From the NCBI GenBank assembly GCA_002401955.1, contig NVUQ01000010.1, positions 1-64,000 of the forward strand: DNA of 64,000 bases, in the 5' to 3' direction. Shown here one piece after another: positions 9,701 through 17,516 of this stretch (the stretch's first letter is position 1; each line of letters begins with the position of its first letter). The DNA is from Flavobacteriales bacterium. Its GTDB lineage: Bacteria; Bacteroidota; Bacteroidia; Flavobacteriales_E; Vicingaceae. Below the pieces are notes generated by a model. It was not told the origin of the DNA. It saw only the letters and a list, made by a program, of their open reading frames with translations, and searched no databases. The translations under genes were made by a program, and so were the position numbers.

Positions 9701-10808
9701 GCCTACGGGCTGGAACTGGGTGTTTACAGGTGCTACAACAACATCATCAACAGTTCAGAACCCTTCAGGTATTCAATACAATACTCCTGGTAGCTATGAT
9801 GTAACTTTAACTGTTACGGATAATACAGGATCGTACAATGTTACCTTAAGTAATTATATTACTGTTATTGCAAACCCAACGGCAACGTTAACACCAAGTC
9901 AAACTATTTGTGCTGGAGAAACCCTAACACTTACTGCTGGAGGGGCAGGGTCAGGAGGAAGTTATTCTTGGGATAATGGTTTAGGAGCAGGAAGCACGCA
10001 AAGTGTAAGTCCTAATACTACGACCACTTATAATGTAACGGTAGCCAATAGCAATGGTTGTAATGATGTTATTTCTACTACTGTTACGGTATCTCCTGCG
10101 ATACAGCTTGCAGTTACTCCTCAAAATCCTGCGATTTGTGCTGGAGAGAGTATTACCTTAACAGCCTCTGGAGCTAATGCTTATAGTTGGAATAATTCAA
10201 GTACAACGGCTTCTATAACGGTTACACCTAATTCTTCTACCACGTATACGGTAATTGGTACTACTGGAAATTGCAACAGTTCGCCTACCAATAGTTTGGT
10301 AACGGTTAATCTTGCATCTCTTGCTGTGGCTAGTGCAAGTACATACAATACGGTTGTTGGTGGTTTAATTAATTTTGACAATACAGGATCTACGGGTACC
10401 AGTTTATGGGATTTTGGAGATGGTAATACTGCTACATCAGCCATGCCTACACACTCTTATTCAATCCTAGGAACGTACACGGTTATCTTAACAACCACCT
10501 TGGGCAATTGTACAGCTACAGATACTTTAACGATTAATGTGGGAGCTACAGCTGTGGATGAGAACAAGTTAAAAAACCTTTTTAGTGTTTATCCTAACCC
10601 GTCTTCAGGTTTGTTTACTGTCGTTTATAAGGGTGAAGATGGTGAATTTGATCTAGAAATAGTTAACGTTGTTGGTGCGGTAATTCTGCAAGAATCTTCA
10701 CAATCGCAATATTGTGATGTAAACATGACAGGATATGCTAAGGGTGTATACTTTTTAAGGATAATTTTAAAGGATCAACTCTTGGTTCAAAAAATTACCT
10801 TAAACTAA
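6738..10808 (+). CDS. Secreted BNR/Vps10-type beta-propeller protein with PKD domains and T9SS sorting domain
   Basis: The 1356-residue protein starts with a signal peptide (1-25, ending SVAQ). Residues about 90-730 consist of repeated BNR/sortilin-type propeller blades (VWKSTDAGSTW, VLKSTDGGLTW, FKSTNSGSSW, YKTTNGGTSW). A CARDB-like sandwich and a CYDFIIYDSYGDGLFG module follow, homologous to the second half of the MBL protein at 3654. Next come Ig/PKD-type domains (one with FTDASINGTPTGWNWVF, one with FDNTGSTGTSLWDFGDG) and a C-terminal T9SS sorting domain (VYPNPSSGLFTVVY to LVQKITLN). It is probably a cell-surface or secreted binding or glycan-acting protein; propeller catalytic residues cannot be assigned. 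A strong terminator follows. Confidence 0.9.
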   Translation: MKPKLLLKSTLVTLLLISSFTSVAQEWVDLMLETNSNYYGIKDAFHDEWKGKDYERGKGWKQFHRWENFWESRVMEDGSFPMYNSAWDGFSQLLTGNQSKLSGAGNWQPLGPFSVANTDSWSPGMGRVNCVVEDPNNPNIIYIGAPAGGVWKSTDAGSTWIPLGDQLSTIGVSGIAIDPANSNIIYLSTGDTDGGDTYSLGVLKSTDGGLTWNAIGGINANKTTEIIIHPTSSNILFLATSAGIFKSTNSGSSWNNVRTGNFRDIDMKPGSPNTLYAATSNTLYKTTNGGTSWNTATSGLPGGAGRIAIATTPANSNYVYVLCASTGGSFLGLYRSTNSANSFTAMNTSTDIFESSQAWYDMALAASPTNANEIVTGVMNVWRSSNGGNSFTKLNSWSNPSGAAYTHADIHYLKYYGGNLYCGSDGGIYKSTNGGSAFTDLTAGLQIGQFYRIGGSQNDVNILAGGLQDNGGFAWNGTQWKVYYGADGMEAGVDRNNSNLIFGMIQFGDLYRSTNGANTNYGVGSPQSGRWVTPMAMDPNNNRLLAGYNNLYEYNYSSGWNQLSNYNFPQQLRNIEIYEANSNIIFVSTDDNIYRTTNGGGSFTDITGSLPTNSVITSIEVNPSNSNELWLTRGGWTSGSHVFYSTNGGSSWTNITANLPNLPTNIVKHDVGTNGGIYVGTDVGVYYYDNDLLTWMPFMNNLPNVIVNDLEIHENTNVIRAGTYGRGVWESPNYTTSDYDIGIENIASPDGSLCNSSSIEPVVVLINYGSVTLTSATITYDIDGNGSLNYNWTGSLAQGATEIINLPTMTTTSGAHVFNVTTSSPNGQTDENQNNDNSSSSFTIVVNGNPLTLNLTTDCWGSETTWEIKSSNNTIVASGGPYTDVPGGEVLLEEFCLPDDCYDFIIYDSYGDGLFGSQYSSCGVDGDYYITDGGSTVYVQMTNPNFGNSITTNFCISSNVLTAGFTANVTTICEGESVNFTDASINGTPTGWNWVFTGATTTSSTVQNPSGIQYNTPGSYDVTLTVTDNTGSYNVTLSNYITVIANPTATLTPSQTICAGETLTLTAGGAGSGGSYSWDNGLGAGSTQSVSPNTTTTYNVTVANSNGCNDVISTTVTVSPAIQLAVTPQNPAICAGESITLTASGANAYSWNNSSTTASITVTPNSSTTYTVIGTTGNCNSSPTNSLVTVNLASLAVASASTYNTVVGGLINFDNTGSTGTSLWDFGDGNTATSAMPTHSYSILGTYTVILTTTLGNCTATDTLTINVGATAVDENKLKNLFSVYPNPSSGLFTVVYKGEDGEFDLEIVNVVGAVILQESSQSQYCDVNMTGYAKGVYFLRIILKDQLLVQKITLN

Positions 10809-10833
10809 TATTTCTTTTAAAGCTTAATTTAAT

Positions 10834-10867
10834 GCAGCAGAACCAGGTGGTTCTGCTGCTTTTTTTT
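10834..10867 (+). terminator. Rho-independent terminator after the BNR/PKD gene
   Basis: A perfect 11-bp stem (GCAGCAGAACC / GGTTCTGCTGC) with a 4-nt AGGT loop is followed at once by eight T residues, 25 bp after the stop codon. Confidence 0.93.
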
Positions 10868-10936
10868 GGTTTAAAAATTCGATAGAGTGGTGCTGCGATA
10901 AGTTTGAATAAAATGTATCTTTTTAGGTGAAAAAAG

Positions 10937-10963
10937 GGTATAAAAAAGTAATTACTTTATACC
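10937..10963 (+). promoter_or_regulatory. Operator-like inverted repeat upstream of glpD
   Basis: Arms GGTATAAA and TTTATACC flank an inner palindrome AGTAATTACT, 36 bp before the glpD start. The symmetry and position suggest a dimeric regulator site. The regulator is not in view. Confidence 0.45.
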
Positions 10964-10999
10964 GTGTGTGGCTGTTTGTGTTAATTTCAATTAAAATGG

Positions 11000-12640
11000 A
11001 TGACTAATTTTTCAATCAAGAGCAGATCAAGTTTTATCGACCAACTGACAACAAAAACATTTGATGTAATTATTGTTGGTGGAGGAATTACGGGGGCTGG
11101 TGTTTTGTTGGATGCTCAATTAAGGGGGTTGTCGTGTTGTTTAATTGAGATGCAAGATTTTTCAGAGGGAACATCTTCTCGATCTACCCGATTAATCCAT
11201 GGAGGATTACGTTACCTTAAACAATTTAATTTTAAGTTGGTTAAAGAAACTGGTAAAGAACGAAATGTTGTAGCACACATTGCCCGCCATTTAACTCATC
11301 CAAAAAAAGTAATGATTCCAGCAATTAAAAATGGAACCTATTCTAAAACACAGCTTAAAATAGCTTTATGGATTTATGAAAAACTTGCTCAGGTACCTAA
11401 AGCGCTGCGTCATAAAAGTTATGGTTTAAAAGAGTTTACTAGTGTTCTGCCAGGTATAAATACTAAGGGCTTGTTAGGCGGGATAGAGTACATTGAATAC
11501 CAGACCAATGATGCACGATTAACCATAGAAGTTATTAAAAAAGGAGTTGAAGAAGGTGGTGTTGCCATTAGTAAAATGAAAGTGGTGGAGCTTTTAAAAA
11601 ATGAAAACAATCAGGCAATTGGAGTTAAGGCTTATGATATGCTTAACGATAAAGACATAACAATATCAGGAACCTGTATAATCAATGCTACAGGGCCGTG
11701 GGCTGATGACTTAATGAAACGCAAAAAAAAGACGGTCTTATCAAAAATAAAACCTAGCAAAGGCGTTCATTTGGTTTTTGATCCGCAGCGTTTCCCTTTA
11801 GCAAAGGCTGTGTATTTTGATACCCCTGATAATCGAATGATTTTTGCCATTCCTGAAGATGGTAAAGTTTATGTTGGAACCACTGATACTTTTTATGAAG
11901 GCAACATTGTTTCTCCAGAAATTACTAAAGGAGATGTTGCCTACTTGTTAAATGCGTGCAATAGTATGTTTCCAGCAATTAGTTTAACTCCTTCAGATGT
12001 TATTGGTGCCTGGTCTGGAGTGAGGCCTTTAATTCATCAAAAGGACAAAAAACCTTCAGAAATATCTAGAAAATATGAAATATATAAAGATGCATCAGGC
12101 TTGTTAACCATTGCCGGAGGAAAGTTAACGGGTTATCGAAAAATGGCAGAAAAAGTGGTGAACTTATCTATTAAACATCACTTTGTTTCAAGAGGATTGA
12201 TCAACAATAAAACAGCAAGTTATAAGTTGTGTGGAAGCGACTTTAAAAATGAATTAGACTACCAAACATGCCATTCTAATTTTCTTAAAAAAGCAGTTAA
12301 TCTTGGTTGGAAAAAAGAGGAAGCCCAATGGGTTTTTAGTCATTATGGAAGTGAGTGCGAAATTATATTAAATGATGAAACAGCTGTACCTAATGGATTT
12401 CCAACATACCTTTATCATAGTTTGATGTATAGCTTAACCCGCGAAATGGTACTTACTCCAAGTGATTTTTTAATTAGAAGAACCAACCTATTTCATTTTT
12501 ACCCTGATTTAGTGCAAAAGCACTATAAAACAATAGCGGATACTATTCAAGCCTATACCGGAAAGGTTGAAATGGAAGATCAAATCCAAGGAATTGAAAA
12601 GCTTAAGAATACTATCGCTAATATCCATCAACTCTTATAA
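11000..12640 (+). CDS. glpD: FAD-dependent glycerol-3-phosphate dehydrogenase
   Basis: The 546-residue protein oxidises sn-glycerol 3-phosphate to dihydroxyacetone phosphate and passes electrons to quinone at the membrane. The FAD-binding Rossmann motif DVIIVGGGITGAG lies at residues 22-34, followed by the GlpD/GlpA signature SSRSTRLIHGGLRYL and the usual DAO fold. The C-terminal helical DAO_C domain covers roughly 400-530. The length is normal for the family. The start at 11000 is chosen because the overlapping ATG at 10996 stops after three codons. It converges on, and overlaps by 23 bp, a glycerophosphodiester phosphodiesterase that can supply its substrate. Confidence 0.95.
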   Translation: MTNFSIKSRSSFIDQLTTKTFDVIIVGGGITGAGVLLDAQLRGLSCCLIEMQDFSEGTSSRSTRLIHGGLRYLKQFNFKLVKETGKERNVVAHIARHLTHPKKVMIPAIKNGTYSKTQLKIALWIYEKLAQVPKALRHKSYGLKEFTSVLPGINTKGLLGGIEYIEYQTNDARLTIEVIKKGVEEGGVAISKMKVVELLKNENNQAIGVKAYDMLNDKDITISGTCIINATGPWADDLMKRKKKTVLSKIKPSKGVHLVFDPQRFPLAKAVYFDTPDNRMIFAIPEDGKVYVGTTDTFYEGNIVSPEITKGDVAYLLNACNSMFPAISLTPSDVIGAWSGVRPLIHQKDKKPSEISRKYEIYKDASGLLTIAGGKLTGYRKMAEKVVNLSIKHHFVSRGLINNKTASYKLCGSDFKNELDYQTCHSNFLKKAVNLGWKKEEAQWVFSHYGSECEIILNDETAVPNGFPTYLYHSLMYSLTREMVLTPSDFLIRRTNLFHFYPDLVQKHYKTIADTIQAYTGKVEMEDQIQGIEKLKNTIANIHQLL

Positions 12641-13427
12641 AACGATTGGGGTAATCAGTAATTATTTTTGTTATACCTATATCACTCAATTGTTGAGCAT
12701 TTTCGATGGTATTAACTGTCCAAGGAATGAGTTCTATCTTATTTGCCAATAAGATTTCGTTTTCTTGACTTGTTACATATTCATGAAATAAACTGTAGTG
12801 GCTTGGTATAAAATTGAGCAGTTTTAAATTAGCTTCAACTCCATTGGTGTTTTTTACTAATAATCCCAACGTATAGTTAGGGTCAATGCGATAAATGGCA
12901 TTTAGGAAATTGGTATCGAAGGATTTTATAATAATAGTGCCAGTAAATGGGTTACTCTTCAAAAATGAGTTTACCAGTTCGGCATAGCGATTTGGCTTAG
13001 GCTGATAGGTGTTATACCATTTGGGATTACTTTTTATTTCAAGAAATAGTTCAAGTTGCTTGTTTTTTTTTGAGAACAACTTAAAAACTTCGTTTAATGT
13101 GGGTTTATAAGCAGGAAATGTTATTTGATTTGGGAATTGGGGGTGTTTTCTTTTACCACAATCATATTGCTGTACCTGATGGACCGTCATTTGATAAATG
13201 TTGTGTTGTTTTTCCCTATCCTTGGTTATTAAATGGCCATTGGGAGATGTGCAAAATAAATGATGCATCCATGGCTCATGAGAAACAAGCAATTGATAAT
13301 CTTTACTTACCACCACATCCAACTCAATTCCTTTTATGGGTAATTTCAATGTTTCCCAAAACCCTTCCAAAGTATTTTCCGGATAAAGTCCTCTAGCGCC
13401 TCTATGTCCATAAATATGAGTTACCAT
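12618..13427 (-). CDS. ugpQ: Glycerophosphodiester phosphodiesterase (GDPD family)
   Basis: The 269-residue protein hydrolyses glycerophosphodiesters to glycerol 3-phosphate and an alcohol. The GDPD core is clear: HRGARG with His8-Arg9, PENT at 16-19, metal-binding Glu35 and Asp37 (IELDV), and His50 (VSHE). There is no signal peptide, which suggests a cytosolic UgpQ-like form rather than periplasmic GlpQ. The 3' end overlaps the 3' end of glpD, so the two are convergent and metabolically linked. Confidence 0.88.
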   Translation of the reverse strand: MVTHIYGHRGARGLYPENTLEGFWETLKLPIKGIELDVVVSKDYQLLVSHEPWMHHLFCTSPNGHLITKDREKQHNIYQMTVHQVQQYDCGKRKHPQFPNQITFPAYKPTLNEVFKLFSKKNKQLELFLEIKSNPKWYNTYQPKPNRYAELVNSFLKSNPFTGTIIIKSFDTNFLNAIYRIDPNYTLGLLVKNTNGVEANLKLLNFIPSHYSLFHEYVTSQENEILLANKIELIPWTVNTIENAQQLSDIGITKIITDYPNRFIRVDGY

Positions 13428-13667
13428 TTTACTTATAGATACGAATATTTATTAAAGAAGGATTCCAATTACGGAACTTTGTAAGTTCGGTAGTTTAAAG
13501 TTAGGAAAGATGACACAAGTAAATAGCGAAAATTATGGCACAACTTTGTTGTAAAGTGTTTATGTTCAATATTAGTTATTTACTCGACAAATAAGATTTT
13601 GGATAGAGGTCTCAAATGGCTTCTTAAATTCAATGGATTTTTGTAACCACATGCTATTAATGCGATT

Positions 13668-14855
13668 TTATTTAGCATTTAAATGCTGTGCTAGTCCAAA
13701 ACCCATACTAAAACAAGCTTGTAATAAATATCCGCCAGTGGGTGCGTCCCAATCTAACATTTCGCCAATACAATAATTGTTTTTAATAGTGTTTAGTTGG
13801 TAGTTTAAATCTATTTCTGACAGGCAAATTCCTCCAACGGTAGAAATGGATTCATCTAATTCAGCGGAATTAATAATATTAAAAGGTAAGCTTTTAATTT
13901 TTTGAGCAAGCGTATTAATAGTTAAAAAATCTTCTTTTGAAATGCATGTTTTGAGTAATCCGATCTGTACAGAACTAAGTTTTAGCTCCCTTTTTAATAG
14001 TTCAGTTATTTTTTTTGAGTTAGATTTTTTCAGTTTAATTAGAATAGCTTCGTAGGATAGAGTAGGTTTTAAATCGATAAAAATAATAGCTTTTTGCTGT
14101 TTCTTCAGTTCTGATCTAATTTCTGGGCTAAGTGCATATATGGCATTACCTTCTAATCCGAATTGAGTAATAACAACTTCGCCTTTTTGCTTTTTATTTA
14201 AACAAGTAATGGAAATGTTTTTAAGCGGAGCACCAGCGTGTTTTAGAATAAAATCGTTTTCCCATTCAATATTATAAGCACAGTTTGAAGCTTGAAAAGG
14301 AATTGTATTTACTCCTTTTTTTTCGAAAATAGGTAACCAATTTCCATCTGATCCTGTAACCTTCCAGCTACCACCACCTAAAGCAAAGATGGTATAATCA
14401 GATTTAACTTGTTCTTTGTTATTAAAGACTAAATTATTGCTAATATCCCAACCAGTCCAGATTTTGTTATAATCAATTTTAACACCATTTTCTTTTAAAA
14501 CAGTTTGAATTGCTTTGAGGACTAAAATAGGTTTAATTCCCTCTTTAGGGTATACTCTTTTGCTGCTCCCAACATAGGTTGGAATACCAATTGAATAAAG
14601 CCAATCTCTTAGATCGTTGTTGGTAAATTTTAGGAGCACTTCTTTTAAAAAAGAGGAAGGCGTATAGCGTTCAATGAATGATTCTATTTGCTCTGAATGT
14701 GTTAAATTAAATCCACCTTTTCCTGCAACTAAAAACTTTCGACCTAGAGCTTTGTTTTTTTCAAAAATTGTTACTTCAAACTTTTGTTTGTTTAGGAAAG
14801 CGGCTAATGTAATAGCTGCAGCTCCTCCGCCAATAATAGAGATTGTTTTTTTCAC
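13668..14855 (-). CDS. HI0933-type NAD(P)/FAD-dependent flavoprotein
   Basis: The 395-residue protein has the N-terminal FAD motif SIIGGGAAAITLA and the HI0933/TIGR03862 signature EKNKALGRKFLVAGKGGFNL. Near the C terminus CIGEMLDWDAPTGGYLLQAC is typical of this family. The reaction is not well established; some relatives (BaiN) reduce bile-acid intermediates, but that cannot be assumed here. It starts 6 bp after the stop of rlmA, so the two form a transcription unit. Confidence 0.85.
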   Translation of the reverse strand: MKKTISIIGGGAAAITLAAFLNKQKFEVTIFEKNKALGRKFLVAGKGGFNLTHSEQIESFIERYTPSSFLKEVLLKFTNNDLRDWLYSIGIPTYVGSSKRVYPKEGIKPILVLKAIQTVLKENGVKIDYNKIWTGWDISNNLVFNNKEQVKSDYTIFALGGGSWKVTGSDGNWLPIFEKKGVNTIPFQASNCAYNIEWENDFILKHAGAPLKNISITCLNKKQKGEVVITQFGLEGNAIYALSPEIRSELKKQQKAIIFIDLKPTLSYEAILIKLKKSNSKKITELLKRELKLSSVQIGLLKTCISKEDFLTINTLAQKIKSLPFNIINSAELDESISTVGGICLSEIDLNYQLNTIKNNYCIGEMLDWDAPTGGYLLQACFSMGFGLAQHLNAK

Positions 14856-14861
14856 TTTAAT

Positions 14862-15692
14862 CTATTGGCTAAAAATATCGATATTGAAATCACAGGTAAC
14901 TGATAATTCATTTTTATTGGTAATGTTTTCTAATCGCTCTATCCCTGTACTCCAATAATAAGGTGTCATTTTTAAAAGAGAAAGCAACACTTCTGTACTT
15001 TTTAAATCTATTTTAAAAGTTATTTTTTTTGTAAAATCGTGCTTAAATAAAGGCGTCATCTTCTCTACAATATTGCTTGTGTGTGGCCTAAAGGTATCGT
15101 AAATTAATTCTGCTATTTCGCGTAAGTGATTAGGGGCAGGGCTCACAATTATAACATACCCTTGTTTAGATAAAATGCGTTTGAATTCTTCTGCCATAAT
15201 TGGCGAAAAAACGGATAGAATGAGATCGGTACTTGTGTTTTTAATAGGTAAATTATATATTGAACTTACGAAATAGAAGTTGTTTTTATATTTTTTTGCT
15301 GCATTTTTAACAGCGTATTTAGAAATATCTGTACCCAATATTTCTGTTTTTAAACCAGGTAAATTATTTAACGCTTTTTCTGAATAATATCCTTCTCCAC
15401 AGCCTGCATCAAATGCAATAATATCTTTGGTTACAAAAGAGAGTTTTTCAGTAATAAGATTTTTAATGCTTTCAATAAGTGGGTCGTAAAAACCAAGTTC
15501 TAAAAAATTTCTTCTGGCAGCAATCATCATTTGGTTGTCACCAGGGTCTTTAGATTTTTTTTGATTTACGGGCAACAAATTTAAATAACCTTGTTTGGCT
15601 ATATCAAAACTGTGGTTATTTTCACAGATATATGTTTTTTCTTTAGAATCGTATAAAGAACTTTTGCAATATGGACATATTATTATAGACAT
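14862..15692 (-). CDS. rlmA: 23S rRNA (guanine-N1)-methyltransferase RlmA-like
   Basis: The 276-residue protein matches RlmA from end to end. It has an N-terminal zinc site (Cys6, Cys9, Cys23, His27), the family block FDIAKQGYLNLLPVNQKKSK followed by DPGDNQMMIAARRNFL, and the SAM-binding motif AFDAGCGEGYYS near residue 97. The known family methylates N1 of a guanine in helix 35 of 23S rRNA. It is the first gene of a two-gene unit with the HI0933-type flavoprotein. Confidence 0.9.
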   Translation of the reverse strand: MSIIICPYCKSSLYDSKEKTYICENNHSFDIAKQGYLNLLPVNQKKSKDPGDNQMMIAARRNFLELGFYDPLIESIKNLITEKLSFVTKDIIAFDAGCGEGYYSEKALNNLPGLKTEILGTDISKYAVKNAAKKYKNNFYFVSSIYNLPIKNTSTDLILSVFSPIMAEEFKRILSKQGYVIIVSPAPNHLREIAELIYDTFRPHTSNIVEKMTPLFKHDFTKKITFKIDLKSTEVLLSLLKMTPYYWSTGIERLENITNKNELSVTCDFNIDIFSQ

Positions 15693-15778
15693 TAGGATAA
15701 GCGAATTAGGTCTTTATATTTTAAGTAGATTTTGCAATCATTTTCCCCAATTGATTTTAGCATGAGTCTGTGCAATAA

Positions 15779-15891
15779 TACCGATTTGTAATCAAAATAC
15801 CCTATAATTTCGTTACTCTCATTCTCTGGCTTTGAATCTCTATCGGCATTATACAAAAACCATTGTTGGGTGTTTTGAAATTAAATTGGTA
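15779..15891 (+). repeat. 113-bp MITE-like palindromic element, copy 2
   Basis: Full length, TACCGATTTGTAATCAAAA to TTTTGAAATTAAATTGGTA, with the internal CTCATTCTCTGGCTTTGA core. It lies just upstream of rlmA. Unlike the copies at 30075 and 30870 it is not followed by the domain VI-like sequence. Confidence 0.85.
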
Positions 15892-16132
15892 TAACTTGTA
15901 TTAAGGTGATGAAATTAATAAAGGTTTTTGGTTTTGTGCTTGGAATTTTTTTTAAAATGCTTAAAAAGTATTTCTTCTTATCCAAAACTGATTAATAGTG
16001 GTTAAGATATAGTTGAAATGAACTCGCTAATTTGCTATTTAATGCACTAGCAAAAAATGGTACAACTTCCGCAGGTTTCACAAGGTTAAAACATCTGAAA
16101 CAGAGCATATTATATATAGCTCTTTGTTGGCA
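15892..16132. repeat. attC-like site remnant at the left end of the cassette region
   Basis: The right arm GCATATTATATATAGC ends in a core-like GTTGGCA at 16126-16132, 10 bp from the stop of the DUF218 gene. The interior (CTCGCTAATTTGCTATT, CACTAGCAAAAAATGG, GCAGGTTTCACAAGG) is related to the long sites at 33434 and 34803. The matching left arm is not clear, so the site may be decayed or cut by the palindromic element. Confidence 0.45.
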
Positions 16133-16142
16133 TTTCGTTTTT

Positions 16143-16730
16143 TTAAAATAAACTTATAGGCTCTCTTAGACTAAAATAGAAAGTTTCGTATAAGAGTAGT
16201 TTTGTCTTAGGGTATGTTGATTTATACATTGTAGTTTTAGTAGGAGATGGGGTACAGTCAATTCCATAAAATTCAGCAAGTTTAATTGCTCTTTTCATAT
16301 GTAAAGGGTCAGATATTATTAATGCTGTTTTTACTCCAATAGAATCCATTATTAGTTTAGATTCACTTATGTTTTCAATTGTAAATTGAGATTTGTCCTC
16401 TATGATAATGTTATATTCAGGTACTCCGTTTTTAAGGGCATAATTTTTAGCAATTTGACTATCTGATTCTGTTTGTCCTTTTCCAAAACCTCCTGTAAAG
16501 ATGATTTTGTCAATAAGTCCTTTCTTATAAAGAAGTAAACTATGATTTATTCTTTCTTTAAAAACTGGGGATAATTTTCCTTCATTTGTCCCTGCGCCTA
16601 ATACTATTGCAACGTCAGATTTGTTTTCAAAATAAACAAATGAATATTGATATATTCTGATTGAATTAAGAATAAAATACCCTAAAATCAACCCGAATAT
16701 AATAGTATATTTTCTCTTTTTTAATTTCAC
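16143..16730 (-). CDS. DUF218 (YdcF/SanA-like) membrane protein
   Basis: The protein of about 195 residues has one N-terminal membrane helix (YTIIFGLILGYFILNSI) followed by a DUF218 domain (DVAIVLGAGTNEGKLSPVF, then IIFTGGFG, ALIISDPLHMKRAI). Family members act in envelope integrity or cofactor-type binding; the reaction is not known. I prefer the GTG start at 16730, because the ATG at 16781 lies inside the attC-like palindrome, whereas the GTG is 26 bp past its core. The stop is close to another attC-like core, so the gene looks like an integron cassette. Confidence 0.75.
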   Translation of the reverse strand: MKLKKRKYTIIFGLILGYFILNSIRIYQYSFVYFENKSDVAIVLGAGTNEGKLSPVFKERINHSLLLYKKGLIDKIIFTGGFGKGQTESDSQIAKNYALKNGVPEYNIIIEDKSQFTIENISESKLIMDSIGVKTALIISDPLHMKRAIKLAEFYGIDCTPSPTKTTMYKSTYPKTKLLLYETFYFSLREPISLF

Positions 16731-16755
16731 TTTGAATTTATGGGTTGAAACACAA

Positions 16756-16995
16756 AGACAACTGTATGTTGCGTTTAACACAGTTGTTTAATAGCTACTA
16801 AACTAATGAAATTTTGTAGAAGTCTATGGGCATTAAAAAATCAAGTAACTAAATGGCTCACTGTCATAGGGCAAGGATGCAACTTGCAAAATCTTTTAGA
16901 TAACCAACTACAAAATGAATGGCATTAACTTACAAAATTGTCAAAAAGTTAAAATACTAGCAGCAAAGCATGTTATTTATATAACTTTGTTCGCA
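16756..16995 (-). repeat. Long attC-like site (about 240 bp)
   Basis: One end carries GACAACTGTATGTTGCG and the other AACTTTGTTCGCA, weak inverse and core motifs. The interior closely matches the site at 28039 (TTTAACACAGTTGTTTAATAG, TTGCAAAATCTTTTAGATAA and TTACAAAATTGTCAAAAAGT are shared with few changes). It fills the whole gap between the DUF218 gene and the next gene, as a cassette recombination site would. Confidence 0.5.
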
Positions 16996-17013
16996 AGCCG
17001 TTTTTTATATAAA

Positions 17014-17367
17014 TTAATGAAAGTTTACATCAAAAGCCGAATAGGTGACCATATAGGTCCAAATGGGTAAAAACACAATTGTTAAAGCTATAAAAGCAAC
17101 GATTATTCCTAAAGTTGAAAGTTTACTCTTCTTTTTAGCGCCAATTAATCCCAAGACTAATGCTGTCAGACTAATAAGAGACAGTATTACTTTTAATGTT
17201 AATCCAATTCCTGATATAATAGGTAATATTTCCTCGGCTTGAACAGATTTCATCATCATTTCTTTAAATTCTTCTGCAACTGTTACGTTAACTCCAACGG
17301 TAATTATAATTGAGAGAAGTCCTATAAAAATTGAAGTTATTCCGTATTTCATGTTTGCTAGGTTCAA
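17014..17367 (-). CDS. Small three-helix membrane protein, unknown
   Basis: The 117-residue protein has three hydrophobic helices (about 12-29, 50-77 and 86-109), with a charged KAKKKSK-type loop before the last one. I do not recognise the family. It is enclosed by attC-like sites on both sides (16756-16995 and 17424-17508), so it is a likely single-gene cassette. A second possible start is Met6. Confidence 0.65.
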   Translation of the reverse strand: MNLANMKYGITSIFIGLLSIIITVGVNVTVAEEFKEMMMKSVQAEEILPIISGIGLTLKVILSLISLTALVLGLIGAKKKSKLSTLGIIVAFIALTIVFLPIWTYMVTYSAFDVNFH

Positions 17368-17423
17368 GTAATAAGTGCAACAGGTTGGTTAAAATTATTT
17401 AAAAATCCTCATAAATGAATTTT

Positions 17424-17508
17424 GGTTAACGCTATTCTAAGTTTTCGTTTTGTTGAAACCAAATGTAGGATAATCAGCCAACAATATGAAATATAGAAAT
17501 TGTTGGTA
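17424..17508 (-). repeat. Short attC-like site (85 bp)
   Basis: GTTAACGCTATTCTAAGTTTTC and GAAATATAGAAATTGTTGG form imperfect inverted arms with unpaired bases. The ends are AAC and GTTGGTA core-like motifs. The site is almost the same sequence as the site at 31823-31907, including the centre TTTTGTTGAAACCAAATGTA, as expected for attC sites of one array. It lies 9 bp from the stop of the serine hydrolase. Confidence 0.65.
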
Positions 17509-17516
17509 AACCGTTT

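Noticed and set aside
11419-11610. Antisense frames inside glpD and other large genes
   Set aside because: They follow the codon pattern of the real gene on the other strand, lack start context and have no recognisable motif.
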